Shown here one piece after another: positions 11,567-23,597 of a stretch of 64,000 bases of DNA; the stretch's first letter is position 1; each line of letters begins with the position of its first letter. Source of the DNA: Pelecanus crispus (lineage: Eukaryota; Chordata; Aves; Pelecaniformes; Pelecanidae); assembly GCF_030463565.1 (NCBI RefSeq), contig NC_134675.1, forward strand, positions 19,055,862 to 19,119,861, read 5' to 3'. The position numbers and the translations under genes were made by a program. The notes below the pieces were generated by a model. It had not been told where the DNA came from and searched no databases. It worked only from the letters and a program-made list of their open reading frames with translations.

Positions 11567-12863
11567 CTAGTTTAAAGCCCTCCCAATGAGTCCTGCCAAC
11601 TCATGGGCGAGAATCCTTTTCCCCTTTGGAGACAGCTGATCTCCATCAGCCACCAGCAGGCCCGGTGCCGTGTAAACCTCCCCATGATCGAAAAACCCAA
11701 AATTCCACTGATGGCACCAGCCTCTGAGCCACCTGTTAATCAGGTGAGTTTTCCCATTCCTTTCAGCACTCTTAACTGCCACTGACCGGAATTGAGGAAA
11801 ACACTACCTGTGCTCCCGATCCTGCGACTAATCGCCCCAGTGCCCTGAAGTCCCTCTTCATTGCTTTAGGACTTCTCTCTGTAATCTCATCACTGCCATC
11901 CTGTACAACCAGCAACGGGTAATAATCGGAGGGCCTCACGAGGTCGGGGAGTTTCCTAGTAATGTCCCTAACCCGGGCCCCAGGGAGGCAGCAGACTTCC
12001 CTGTGGGATGGGTCCGGACGGCAGATTGGGCCCTCAGTTCCCCGCAGGAGGGAATCCCCCACCACAATTACCCTGCTTTTTTTCTTAACAGGGGCAGTCG
12101 TAATCTGTGGGGTTGACTGACTGGCCCTTGGCACCCCCTGGCTGGACCTTCGCCTTCACCTCCCTCCCTGCTTGCCTGGCCCTCAACTTCCAGAGCCCCG
12201 TATCTGTTATGTAAGGGCAACTGGGAAGGTGAGGGAGGCCGGGAGGGGATTCGCCTGCCTCCCCGGGCAGGGACCTGTTTCCATTCCCCCCCATCTCTTG
12301 GATCCCCTCCTTCTGCTTGCCGGCAAGAGGGTAGGGGATCCTCCACTCCTTGTGGGGCCCCCATCTGCTGCCTTTGCCCCAGGGATAGTAGGGTGTGGCT
12401 CCACCAGTCTATTTCCCTCTCACACTCCCTGATACTCCTCAGCCTTTCCACCTCCTCCTTCAGCTCTGCCACCAGGCTGAGGAGATCATCTACCTGGTCA
12501 CAGCAAAGACATTTGCCGTCTCCACTGTCCTGCGGTACAAGCGACAGGCTCAGGCACTCCCTGCAGCTGGCGACCTGGACAGCTGCATGTTTGTGCGGGA
12601 CCTCTGTCTGGGTCGCCGCATTCCTTCTGGCAGAGGCTTTCGGGCGGGTGGTAACCATAGCTGCCAGGTATTTTCCTGGGAGGACGATGACCACTGCCTA
12701 AGTTTCCCTTTGGAACTAGGAGCGGGGGCACTCGGCCTTCCCTGCACGCCCTGCCCACACGAACTGCCACACCCTTCTGACGCGCCACGCCCTGTTTGCC
12801 CGTCCTGGTCGCTCGCGCTCCCTGGGGGCTGCTTTTAGAGGTGGGGGGTTTGGCCACTGTCAC
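11567..12863 (-). pseudogene. CR1 ORF1, frameshifted
   Basis: The CR1 ORF1 protein is spread over three minus-strand frames. 12068-12694 has a Cys-rich part (SCRECLS, CLCCDQ) followed by a coiled-coil-like LVAELKEEVERLRS. 11772-12134 has an esterase-like start, VIVVGDSLLRGTEG. 11567-11782 holds the C-terminal end. The open segments overlap but change frame near 12,100 and 11,780, so ORF1 cannot be read through. CR1 ORF1 proteins bind element RNA. Confidence 0.75.
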
Positions 12864-13035
12864 TTCTGGCCCCGCTCACGCTGCGTCAGAGCTGCTGCAC
12901 GTCAGCAGCTCGCTCTTCCCCGCTCTAGGCGGGGGGCTGGGCTGCTCGCTCTCGCCCTGCTTTTTGCCGCCTTAGCAAGGGTGCCCCAGCACGAACGTCC
13001 GCTCCGGAGCCCTTCGCCTCGGTGACTGCTGTAAA

Positions 13036-13129
13036 TATAGGAGATCATAATTTGACTATCTTAAATATTAGCAAAAAATGTGTATTTATTTTTAAAAGTA
13101 AATACATAATGGTCGGGGTTTTTGTTTGG
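13036..13129 (+). repeat. Left arm of 94-bp inverted repeat
   Basis: The stretch TATAGGAGATCATAATTT through GGTCGGG matches the reverse complement of 14322-14415 with only a few mismatches. The arm begins within about ten bases of the 5' end of the CR1 at 8603-13030. It is not a recognised mobile element. Confidence 0.9.
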
Positions 13130-13190
13130 TAACTGTAAATACAGTTACTCTGACTGAAACATAGTGCACAGATTTCTGAACTACCTTCTA

Positions 13191-13213
13191 AGTACCTACC
13201 AGAGGTAGGTACT
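13191..13213. repeat. Short perfect palindrome
   Basis: AGTACCTACC, three spacer bases AGA, then GGTAGGTACT: a perfect 10-bp stem with a 3-base loop, lying inside the large inverted repeat. No function is assigned. Confidence 0.8.
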
Positions 13214-13942
13214 GACAGCAATAGAGACCAGACCTCACTTACCTTGCATTTGAGTAGCAAACTAGCAGATGAATTTACAGGCAAAAAAATAAATTAGCTT
13301 CAACTGCCATGACAAGTTTAAGGATAGCTCATATACTTTTTTTATATTTCAGTTTGGCCACCACTCTGACAATTTATATATCTATTGAAAACATTCTTCC
13401 AGAAGTAGAAATGAGGAAGTGTCTGAACTTCTGGCCTGTAACCTTCATACCAACCTCCTTGGTAAAATCTGACTAAAATAAATAGTAAGAAATAGGAAAA
13501 GTTATTTCCCCCCCACTGGCCACAACTTGTGTACCCATTTATTAGTTAAGCTTATATAGCAGAAGGGATGCAACACAATGCACGGCTATTCTAAATCTGG
13601 TATCTCAGATGGAAATGTCTGCTTTTTAATAAAATGTTAGGCACCCCATCCCATAACTGACAGCATACAAAGTGTTGCTCCCACAAACATCCATAGTATT
13701 CCACAGCTTTATTGATAGCAAAATAAAATTTTGGGTTTTGACTTCTAATCCTGAGGTTTTAGTCTGTAGAGATGATCAGTGATATTGAGTTAAATTCAGC
13801 TAGTGTTGGTACGTTTTCCTTGTATTGTTTAACACTCATTTAAAAAAAAAAAATTAACAAATGCCTAAACATAAATGTCCTGTATTTCTTACTCCCAAGC
13901 CTGTTTTTAAAATAGTAATAACTAACCTGGAATATTACTTAC

Positions 13943-14083
13943 TGAGTTTCAAAGTCTTGAAGGTTTTTGGCTCTCCACTGGTTCCACCAGCTTCATTGCT
14001 TGCCATGATATAGATAGCATATTGCATATTAGCCTGTAAGGACTTCAGTCTGTATTGCAGAACATCAGAGTTCACCATTTCAT
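13943..14083 (-). pseudogene. IL31RA: IL31RA-like exon, last fibronectin half-domain
   Basis: A 141-nt exon, with AG at 14084-14085 and donor GTAAGT at 13937-13942. The translation includes VNSDVLQYRLKSLQ and YIMASNEAGGTSGEPKTFKT, aligning with the end of the membrane-proximal FN3 domain of mammalian IL31RA (MASTSAGGT...FKTL). The matching IL6ST exon at 51102-51242 is also 141 nt. No transmembrane exon follows at lower coordinates before the CR1, so the coding gene cannot be completed here. Confidence 0.85.
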
Positions 14084-14258
14084 CTTTTTAGGAGAAGATT
14101 TATGTCAATACACACACAAAATAGTGTTATATCAGGGAATGGTACACTCATTTAGCATCTTTTACAATGATAAATCACAGAGTATTTTAAAGACAACTTG
14201 AAATACAAAGTGACCCTATCAGTCCTTTGAGATAAACATTGGCAATTTAAGTGTTCTA

Positions 14259-14300
14259 TCTACTAAGTTCTACTAAGTTCTACTAAGTTCTATCTACTTA
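14259..14300 (+). repeat. Short tandem repeat, TCTACTAAGT unit
   Basis: About three head-to-tail copies of TCTACTAAGT followed by a degenerate copy. A simple tandem repeat just outside the right inverted-repeat arm. Confidence 0.8.
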
Positions 14301-14321
14301 GCAGTTTAGGGGGAAAAAAAA

Positions 14322-14415
14322 ACAAATAAAAAACCCGACCATTATGTATTTACTTTTAAAAATAAATACACATTTTTTGCTAATATTTAAGATAGGCAAA
14401 TTATGATCTCCTATA
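14322..14415 (-). repeat. Right arm of 94-bp inverted repeat
   Basis: Reverse complement of 13036-13129 with a few mismatches. The two arms are separated by about 1.2 kb that contains the 13943-14083 IL31RA exon. Confidence 0.9.
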
Positions 14416-17400
14416 GTATATTTTGAGAACTTTATTTCCACAAGCTGTGGAACCTAGGCTCAGAAATTAAGAACTTAATTTCTGAGCCAACTATTTTAAG
14501 AACTTAAAATAGTTTCTGCAGCTCATGAAATTTAACTATATTTCTAGTACATGCAGTTAAACACTGATCATCCAAAAGGATGCAACCTATCAGCACTGGG
14601 ATATCACCCCAATAAAGTCATAGGAAAGCAAAAATCAACAGAAATTTTTTTCCAAGTTTCAAAATGCTTTTCTGAATAGAACTCAACATTTGCAATACCT
14701 TCTCCATTACTGGAATTAGTATAATATGTTTTACTTTTTAATTATTTTAAGCAGGGCATATATCATAACATTCTATGTCTACAAACAGTATTTGAAACTG
14801 TAAAAACCTGTATTTAAATATTTTCATATTATGAAATTAAATGCATAAAGTCAAAGCCAACTCATGTCATCATTCAGTTCAGTCAAGAAACACTCAGGAA
14901 ACAGATATGCTGCAATATGCCTTGAGATTAAACAAATCGAGTTTCTCTTAAATCAAGGTGGGAAAAGTGAATTTCTAGAGTTAAAAGACCATCAGTGAAG
15001 TCACCTTGGCACAAACTCAAAGTTCGATTCTTATCAAAAAGATGTGACGTCAGAGAAGCCTCAAAAAACATCAGTACAGTAGGGTTTTTCCGTTTAAAAT
15101 TAACTCCCTTGAGTTGCTATTTAAAACTAATTTCCTAAAGAAACTAATCTGAAGCCCTAAAATGGACACAGTCTGCTTTACATTAGAAGCTTTACTACGT
15201 AATATGGAGAACATATGGCTCCATAACATGAGGATGACCCCGCACAAAGCAGTCGGCATTAAATTACTCAGAAACCAACATGTCAGGAAACTTTGCATGT
15301 ACAGGACTGAATCTGACAGAAATCATCACCTTCCTCTTTCTACTTTAAAAATTACCAAGAATACTCTTGCCCTGGCTCTGAACTGGATATCCAGAAGCAA
15401 CTGAAGACACAACAAGATTTGTAAGTTTGAGATCTTTTTAAAAAAAAGATGATGTTAGGTGTCTGCTAACAGTGATGTCTAAAACAAAGGAGGAAAAAGA
15501 ATCATTTCTGAAGCATTGAATGATCCAACAGCATTCTTTATAAACTATACAGGAAGAACAAACTTAGGACACTGAAACACAGATTCTGCTGATATTTAGG
15601 CTAGAGAAGTTCTGAATAAATAGGACCATACTGACACTTTGTATGGATACTGCTCCTGAGGTAGGAGATTAAGAATATGCTCAAAAAGTTATGCTACCAG
15701 CCTCCAGAGCAGGAAAGCTATACCAAGCTGTATTAGGTTTGCGTGGCAAGGTTTTGGTAGTGGGGGGGGGCTACAGGGGTGGCTTCTGTGAGAAGATGCC
15801 AGAAGCTTCCCCCATGCCTGACAGAGCCAATGCCAGGCGGCTCCAAGATGGATCCGCCACTGGCCAAGGCTGAGCCAATCAGTGACAGTGGTAGCACATC
15901 TGTGATAACATATTTAAGAAGGGGGGAAAACTGCTGCGGAACAGCAGCCGGAAGAGAGGAGTGAGAATATGTGAGAGAAACAACTATGCAGACACCAAGG
16001 TCAGTGAAGAAGGAGGGGGAGGAGGTTTGTGAAGGCCCTCACTGTTTCAATAATCTGAGAAGCTAAAAATTTAACAAAAAATTTCAGCAATTCTATCTTC
16101 ATGAAAACTGTAGCAAGAAAACAATTAAATTGGAGCAAGGTGGGATGACATCTTTAGAAGAGTATGACACTTAGTTGAGGTTATAAAAAAAGGTTACTTT
16201 ATACCTACATTAACATGCATGTACTCAAAATACCTTAAAATTAAGCTTATAAGAATTGTAACAATAAAAAGCAGGGAGGGGGACAAAAAAAAATTGAAAA
16301 GAAGATACTTGAGATTTACACACACAGAAGCAAAGACCAGTCTCTCTTTTAGGATCCAAATTTTACAGTTTGCAAAATTTTACAAACCAATTTACTACCA
16401 ATTTTACAGGTAGTGCAGATAAGCAAGTTTTGATTGGGACATCAAAGATACTAGGAAAACAGTATATCAAGTCAGCAAGTCCATGAATGACAGTGAAGCA
16501 AAAGCGAACCATCAACCTGCAGAACAGAGGTAATGGAAGCCTGAGTGAAAACCCAACCTGGTAAAACAGAGAGAAAAAACACCTAGTGAAGTAGAGGGGA
16601 AAAAAAAAAGCATGTCACAGCATGGAAAAAAATCAGAAAAAAGATTTATTGTGGGATACAGAAGTGGATAGAGAGGTAGTCAGCAACCTCCAGGACAAGA
16701 TGACATCATGTCTACATATCCAATTTTCTGATTAGACTGGAATTTAATTGAGCAATTCCAGAGGGCCACTTGTACTTAGTTCATGAACAACTGATGCAAG
16801 AGAAATTATTCAAGTGTGTCAAATGCAATCACTCTTCTGTACCATGGGTAGGCAGCAGGATGTTGCAATACAAGGCTGAGAGAGATATCAGAAGTAAACA
16901 TAAGAGCCAAAGAACATAACTACTGTGCTAGAGCAGACCAGCTTCCTGTCCCTGGCAGTGGGCAGAATGGGGTACTTTGAGAATGCATATGAAACGAAAA
17001 TAAACACAGTGTTTTTCTCTCTCTCTCTCTGCTTCCATTGACACATCTTAGGGACTTCTATTAAACACATCTTTCTTTGAATGATGTTATTAAATGCACT
17101 GCAATAATGCCCTGTGGCATTCAATTTTATGACCTAGTAGAGGGATGAGACAGAATTGGGTGGGACTCTGTAAATTTATTTGGGAGGTCCAGGGTTAAAA
17201 AAACAAAACCAAAAAGCCCTCAGAAAGTAATAAATTAGAAATTCTAATAAGACATCAGAAAATGCTGATATTTTAACAATGATATGTTAAAACAAAACCC
17301 CCAACAATAATCTTCTATAACAAAAACATGATGGCAAAATACAACCAGGGAGATAATATTGTTCTAGTAAAAAGTAATGGACTACACAGCTTTGTACATA

Positions 17401-17538
17401 ATACAGTTCTAAATATATAGTTCTACGACAAAAGTCCATAGCACAATTTTGTTTCCACTATAACAGAACTTAAACAGATATCAGGAAGATCATTTGTTTG
17501 TAATGAGAAAAATCTATCATAATATTGAGAAATCTTAC
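14416..17538. other. Intron-like stretch lacking three expected exons
   Basis: By comparison with IL6ST (exons 52579-52755, 52393-52494, 51691-51837), three IL31RA exons for the second FN3 domain and the first half of the third should lie here. I find none on the minus strand. The stretch holds only AT-rich sequence and an LTR fragment at 15729-16037. Confidence 0.5.
15729..16037 (+). mobile_element. LTR fragment of second ERV family
   Basis: Starts TGTATTAGGTTTGCGTGGCA and continues through CATATTTAAGAAGG (TATA-like) and CAGACACCAAGGTCAG. It matches, in opposite orientation, the 5' third of the LTR at 41406-42447. The 3' part is missing; the truncation point near 16037 is approximate. Confidence 0.8.
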
Positions 17539-17755
17539 TTTTTCCATCAGTGGATGGAATCCTCAAAATAGCTTCAGGAGAATTTTCAGCAGAGTTATAG
17601 GCAGCAATAGATATTATATACGCCTCTTCATTGAAAAGTAAAATAATTTTCTTATTGGTAGTGATGTTTTTCATTTTAAGTGCAGCATTGTTTTCTGGAA
17701 AATACTGTATTTTGTAGCCTAGAATTCTCCCAGAAGGTGCAAAGTTGTTTAATAG
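17539..17755 (-). pseudogene. IL31RA: IL31RA-like exon, FN3 domain 1 second half
   Basis: A 217-nt exon in phase 0, with acceptor TTTTTTTAATAG and donor GTAAGA. Segments such as GYKIQYFPENN, AYIISIAAYNSAENSPEAIL and RIPSTDGK align with mammalian IL31RA (GYNIWYYPESN, SMISYNSLGKSPVATL, RIPA). The exon is open. The paralogous IL6ST exon at 53925-54144 has nearly the same length (220 nt). Confidence 0.9.
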
Positions 17756-18299
17756 CTATTAAAAAAATATGCAGTAGTGTTTCACAGTGGTATTTGTATA
17801 ATCAAAAGTATATACTGTATTAAAGAGTCCAGCTCAAATTACAAAATGATCATACTATATTTAGAAAAGCAAGGTACTTTTTTCAGTCCCATCTTCAAGA
17901 CAGTCAGCTGCAATAATTTAATTGAAGGAAAGGTTCAAAAGTCAAATACTGAGATTTGAAACACAAAAATCCTCTGGTTACTCTACTAGAAGATTATAGT
18001 GAATTTAAATACAGCTTTGGTAAGCTGTATTATTTAAAAGCAGTTGTAAGGATTTTCAGTCAGATTTTCCAGTGATCTGAGCACAATTAAACCCTTCCCT
18101 TCTGCACTGATTACAAAGCTCTATTCATCTACCATTCAGTAAACAAAAGCCTTTTCAATTCTGCTTTAGTTCAGTGAGGATTTTTCTGATGACAGCAAAA
18201 CCCCCTAGCAGTTATATGTCCTACAACACTAAAATGCTCCTATGCAATATCAGCTGCAGGATACCAATATGATTATCAATTCACATAAAGAGTATATAC

Positions 18300-18382
18300 C
18301 TTCCACATAAGATGTACAGATCTACTTCCAGCTGAGTGTGAAGATTCAACTACCCTCCACAAATCCACTTTTTCTGAAGGAG
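18300..18382 (-). pseudogene. IL31RA: IL31RA-like exon, FN3 domain 1 first half
   Basis: An 83-nt exon, with acceptor AAATAG and donor GTATAT. It encodes PSEKVDLWRVVESS and SVHLMWK, aligned with IL31RA CGLELWRVLKPA and VRLLWKK. The equivalent IL6ST exon (55310-55392) is also exactly 83 nt and ends in the same MWK codons, so the two genes share exon structure. Confidence 0.9.
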
Positions 18383-19456
18383 CTATTTAAAGACACAAAA
18401 ATATCTTGAAATTTGTTGTTATATTAAAAAGATAGTGTAGTATGGTAAAAACAATCAAAAGGTTTCAAAAATACAGTCTGAGAGCAACTTATTAAAAAGT
18501 TTTCCCTTGTGTAATGTTGTGCCTTTTTTCCCTAATTAGTACAGCTTCTCTCTTTTTATGCAGCTAGCGACTTCCCTCTCCTCAAAATAATTCTCTTTTG
18601 TTCAGATTTCAGGCACTGCATAATACTCAAGAAGCATTCATTAATCTTTTTGTTAACTGCTGTATTTTACCAAAGGCATTTTATTTAGTTTATGGAATTC
18701 TAAGAGGCAAGATACTATCTTCTTACATGAATGTGCTATGTACATTGACAACATTGTATAAAATACCAATTTTTTTTTAAAATTTGTTTTAAGAATATAC
18801 AATAGACTAATATCTTGACTCATTTTGGGTTAAAGAGTACTAGAAAGAGGAGCTGAGAAACAGTTTCCACATATAAATGTGTGTGTATGAATACTTTATA
18901 ATATTTTCAAATTTATCAATGTTCTAGTCATTTACTCCTCAATTATTTTTTGTATTCTAGTCATTAAATAGTTTCCTCTAAACCTATGTACCTTCTCAAG
19001 CCATTTTTTCCTGTTCTTTCCATATGTTTCCCTCTGCTTTCTTTTGTTAAGTTCTAGAGGAGATTTTCTAGTCTTGTTTTATAACTGGCAATTTAATTTC
19101 TCTACTTATAATTCATTTTATTGGACATACTTGCTACACTACATTTCTGCTACTGTCCTACTTAGTTCATTCTCCATTCACTCTCTTAATTTTTTCTCTC
19201 TTCCTGTCTGTCTATTCACCCATTTTCTTCCTTAGCCCTATGTTGTTTGTATCCCCTTTCAAATCTCCTCCACTCCTTGCTCTTGTCTTTTAGTTTCCCC
19301 TCTTCTATATTGAAAAAAAATACACATTTGCTCTGTTTAAACAACAGAATTCTAAATCCAATAGATTAATAATATGCTGAAAATACAGTTTTCCATTATT
19401 AGATCCTAATGCCCCAAAGTATACCCAAAGAAAAACATACTAAATAGTTAGCCTAC

Positions 19457-19622
19457 CTTTCTCTTCCATGCTTGTTGTTTTCTCTCTACTCTGTTCACTC
19501 CAGAATTTTGATACAACACTGGTATACCGAATGGCAAATGAATATTCTGTGGAGTTCCACAGATCCATGAGATTACATGATGCTATTTTTTCTGCAGAAG
19601 TCAGCAGGACAGTGACAACTTC
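19457..19622 (-). pseudogene. IL31RA: IL31RA-like exon with altered WSXWS motif
   Basis: A 166-nt exon, with acceptor TACTTTCAG and donor GTAGGC. The translation includes TEYSFAIRYTSVVSKFWSEQ, aligned with IL31RA TEYVIALRCAVKESKFWSDW. The class I cytokine-receptor WSXWS box reads WSEQS: the second Trp is Gln. The Trp/Arg ladder around WSXWS supports folding, so this change may be damaging. The exon has no stop. Confidence 0.9.
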
Positions 19623-22162
19623 CTGAAAGTAGATACATGAACAAAAATTATTTGCTATAAAATTGCATGCAGATACATGACTCAGTTTTTAAAAAAAAAA
19701 AGCGGATGCAGTTTTCATGTTTCTCACTTCACTTCTCTGAAACTCAAAATTACTTGTTTTGTATTTCATTTTTCTGTGTAGTATCTTCATTCTTCCTGTA
19801 AAACTCCAGGGTTTGAAAAACTCAAGCCTAAACTAGGTCTGTACTTACTGACCTGTGACTTGAACTGTGTGCAGCTCAGGAGGTGCTGGATGATTGCAGG
19901 TCCCAGTGGTGGGAAGCAACTGAGTATTGCTAAAGCAAATATCACCATAATGCCCTGGATACAGCTCCACTTCACAGCAGAAGCATCCCTGGGGAAGCAG
20001 TGATCACCTGCAGCCTGTGAGCCAGCTGGGTACTTGTTTTTATTTTTTGAGATACAGGGTTTTCTAGCTCTTAGCCATGTAACAATGCAGCTGTAGGCTA
20101 TCCCAAAAATCATCAGCATATGATTCAAATGAAAACACAGAAAATTCTGGTACCAAGAAGAAAAAAGAAAAAAAGATGGAGCATTTAAGCAGTGAAGGAA
20201 GACAAGTGTATGAGAAATAACTGATGCAATATCTTCTTGGAAAAGTAATGACAAGGTGAGTAATTTCCTCATCTTAAAAGGAGCCCACTCAAATCTCACT
20301 GCTGGAAGTCAGAAACTAGATTGTTGTTCCAAAACAAAAGGTGAAAAGAAATATGAAAAGCAGCAATTGGAGTTGATGCATCAACTCAACTGGATTGACA
20401 ACAAGAAGTAGAAGCAAACAACAGGAACTATAGAAAGATTTAAGTGTTTGTGTAGAGAAGGATTGATGTAATCACTACACCAACATTAATGTCTTCTTCA
20501 AATTGCAAAAATTAATGAATAATTAACAACTCTTCTTCCTCTCAAATTTCAGATGACTAAAACAGAAAGATGCTAAAATAAATGTTCGAGCTAGCTAAAT
20601 TCTAACAAGGTCAGCAAAGGTAAGTTTTAGAATAAGGGAGATTCCCTCTTGGGAGCCAAACTGAAGTAGTAATGTCATGTAAGTTTACAACAACAGGGCC
20701 AAAAACCTGTGAAGAAATTCTTGTCTTCTACCAGTTGAACCTTCCAATGAGAAGTGAATCAAACTATAACAATGCAAAATGCAGACACCCTCTCCTTTAA
20801 ACACCAGGATGGGAAGTGCACTGCCTAATGAAACAACCTCTAACCTCTGAAAATTTTAGTCCATTCTGATCTGAAGAAACTCATTTTCAAAAATAGAAAA
20901 CTGCTTCTATGAGAATGAATTCAGGGATCTACAAAACACTGCTAGGTGATAGACACCTTAGCCAACCTGCAATAAAAAGGGCTTCAAAACTATTATCAGT
21001 CTTCTGCAGAACCTGACATAGAATTGCAGACACCCCAGACTAGCTTCTAGTTACTTGCCAAAAGGCTGTGAACAATATTTAATTATAATTAGAAACTTAG
21101 TACATGCAAGTAGAAAAATAGGTCATCTGTTTTACACTCAGTAAAAACAGTCCACAGCAAACTATTTAGATTGTTTTGGTAGGAAGGCTTAAAAGGTCAA
21201 GAAAATATCTGTCATTTGCTCAAACACTTTTTTTTTTTTTTTACATATTTGTGCTGACAGACAGAAAAACAGCTCCTATATCTAACTGATTATTTGAGGC
21301 TGTCTTTGTTGGCCATTGCCGTTGCACTGGCTACAGACAAAACTATGAATCATGCCTGCCTAAGATCCTACAGAACTAAACACACTGGATTTTTGTTTTT
21401 ACTGATCATGGCTACTATTTTTTCTCTAGAATGTCTGTAGAAAAATGCAGATAGAAGTCCTGAGGAGGAAAATGGATGTAGACTGTATTTGATAGTGAAA
21501 AAGTAAACAGGTGATTTCTTATGCAGGGGCTGACAAATAGACACAATAATGCTGTAACTTGGCAAAAACATGAACGTTTTCAACATTTGGGAAGTATCCC
21601 ATATGCATGTAATCATCACAAGGACACCAGTGTCTTGACTTCAAAGGGATGAACATCTTGAATGGATCTTTTAAATAAATATTAGTTCAGTTTCTAATAT
21701 CCAGGGTGTACCTGAACCATCCTGCCCATCAGATCATCCAGGATAGTATATCCTGAATCCAACAACTAATATGTCATATCTACAGTAAAGATGCTTGCCA
21801 TGAGAATGTAAGGAGGATGATAATTAGAAACAGCTTTAGTATCAGGAACTTCTTTAAAGCTCTGAGGACTACTATTAGTTACCCTGAAGAATTCTTCTTG
21901 TCTCCCAGAATTAAACATTTAATGTATAAAATAGTAAGGTCAAGGCAGACATCCCAGTTTAATGAACTTAAAAAAAAAAAAAAAAAAAGCCAAGCAACCT
22001 GAAACCTGACTCATTCTTAAATTTGGACAAGGAAACAGTAAGACTGCAAATAGAATCACTTCCATACCAAGGAGCATTGGAATAGGCCATCTGAAAGAAA
22101 GAAAAGACTAAATGCTAAATTAGTCACAAACTAACATTCAGAAGAAAACTTATGTAGCTTAC
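19623..22162. other. Intron, nothing recognised
   Basis: Sequence between two IL31RA-like exons. It contains a 170-codon minus-strand open frame at 19787-20299 that I judge to be chance, and a T-run near 21230. No repeat of the families seen elsewhere is present. Confidence 0.5.
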
Positions 22163-22314
22163 CAAAGAGTTTGAATACAAGTTTCTGTATTGAACCTGGC
22201 AAATGAAATCTTGTGAAGGGATAATCTTCTCAGACATTTTCCAGGTTACTGTAAGCAACTACTTTATACCAGCAATTTTTTTTACTGAAAGTATTTCAGG
22301 AGCTTCAAATTTCT
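22163..22314 (-). pseudogene. IL31RA: IL31RA-like exon with in-frame TAG
   Basis: A 152-nt exon in the same phase and with the same length as IL6ST 63305-63456, with acceptor CATTCTAG and donor GTAAGC. It encodes KFEAPEILSVKKIAGIK, then TAG at 22259-22261, then LLTVTWKMSEKIIPSQDF. IL31RA has IKRMIQIEW at the same place, so the stop sits where an Arg or similar is expected. The continuing homology past the stop shows nonsense mutation, not a wrong frame. Confidence 0.88.
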
Positions 22315-23412
22315 CTAGAATGGAGAAACAAAAGTATTAACAGGGGAAAAGGCTTCTATGAAAGTTCAGAATTTCTCCATCTACATGCGTTCCAAGAAGT
22401 TTAATTATTATCCCAATAACGTATGTCCTATCAGAGTATTCACATGAAGAGTATTTTACAGACATAACTCTACATATGGAAAGTTTTCTATAAGAGAGAC
22501 TGCACACATAACTAATTTAATGCTGACAAACCTGCTCTCAAACAGATGTGCATATTTCTTTCATCTGTATCAGTGCTGAAGAATTCTACCAGAGTCTCTT
22601 CTCAGAGACAACAGCAGGGAAAAGAAAAGTAGAGCTGGAAGGCTAAAGTCAAGTCCTAACTGCAGATGAGGAAAGAATTCAGTTGAAAAGGATGAGGGTG
22701 AGAGGAGTGTGAAGGAGATGCTGGGAAAAGAATGGAGTAGAAAAAGAGAAAAGACTGAGAAAAGAGGTGGCTGGTATAGAGGATGTGGAAAGTAATGAGG
22801 AGCCACAGCAGGCTTGAACACAGGGAATAAAGGAGCATACAGCTAGAGAGCTGACAAGAGTGCTGCAGCAAAAATACAAAAAAATTGTTGTACTTAGATG
22901 TTCCATATTATGAATACAACACACTATCATTTTTCACTACATCTAGGTAAGACTAAGAAATTACTGAAAATCGCTGCCTGTACCACCAACCACTTCAAAG
23001 AATTTTACATGGAAAGGCAATCAATTAAAATATAACAAGAAACTTGCTTCAACTAAATTGGAAGCATCTAAATTTTGATGAAAAAAAAAATTGGGAAGGA
23101 TGAAACACTTTATTAAACCCTAAATGAATTTAATTTCAGAGACTTCATAATTTTAACTAACAATTAAAATTATATATCACTTCAAAACTAAAACCAATTT
23201 AAAACCAAATGAAACTCACATAACAATTTCAAAACTATTATATTGAAAAGATTATTTTTCATTATTTTTTTCTATGTAAACTAACTTTGATTACACAATT
23301 TGTTTCAGAGTTCTCTAAACTGTATGCTATAGGGAGGGAAAAAGAATTGGGGAGGGTGCAGTCAGCTCAACATATACTGATTTATCTTTCTTTAACTCTT
23401 TGTTTTAATTAC

Positions 23413-23597
23413 CTATTTTTTCCATAGCTATAGGAACACAATCTGATGAGGTTTCACTCAAAACATTTTCAGCTTTCACCTGAAAACAAAAAGAACCACT
23501 ATATGGAGTATTTGGGTAATAAAATGAACATGACTCAGTTTTGCTTTGGCAGGTGGAGCCTACTGTATTTGGAATCATCACACTTTGTTCTCTCATC
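23413..23597 (-). pseudogene. IL31RA: IL31RA-like exon, cytokine-receptor module first half, part 2
   Basis: A 185-nt exon, with acceptor TTGTTTTTTAG and donor GTAATT. It encodes STCQSKTESCSFYYPNTPYS and CFQVKAENVLSETSSDC, aligned with IL31RA ENRASCSFFLP and YTIEVEAENGDGV and with IL6ST CTITDVQFFVNLEVWVEAAN. The first base completes a Trp codon split by the intron, as in IL6ST. No stop. Confidence 0.9.

Larger units (their letters stand above)
8603..13030 (-). mobile_element. Near full-length CR1 LINE
   Basis: A ~4.4-kb minus-strand CR1 with its 3' octamer tail at 8603 and a GC-rich 5' region (12840-13025). It carries a broken ORF1 (11567-12863) and an uninterrupted ORF2 (8709-11564). It is by far the longest CR1 in the window and probably among the younger ones. 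Its 5' end abuts one arm of a 94-bp inverted repeat at 13036. Confidence 0.92.

Noticed and set aside
19787-20299. 170-codon minus-strand open frame in an IL31RA intron
   Set aside because: No family resemblance, no splice-bounded conservation with the flanking exons; likely chance.
22570-22930. Overlapping Leu/Phe/Ser-rich minus-strand frames
   Set aside because: Produced by a purine-rich (GA) stretch on the plus strand; low-complexity translation.
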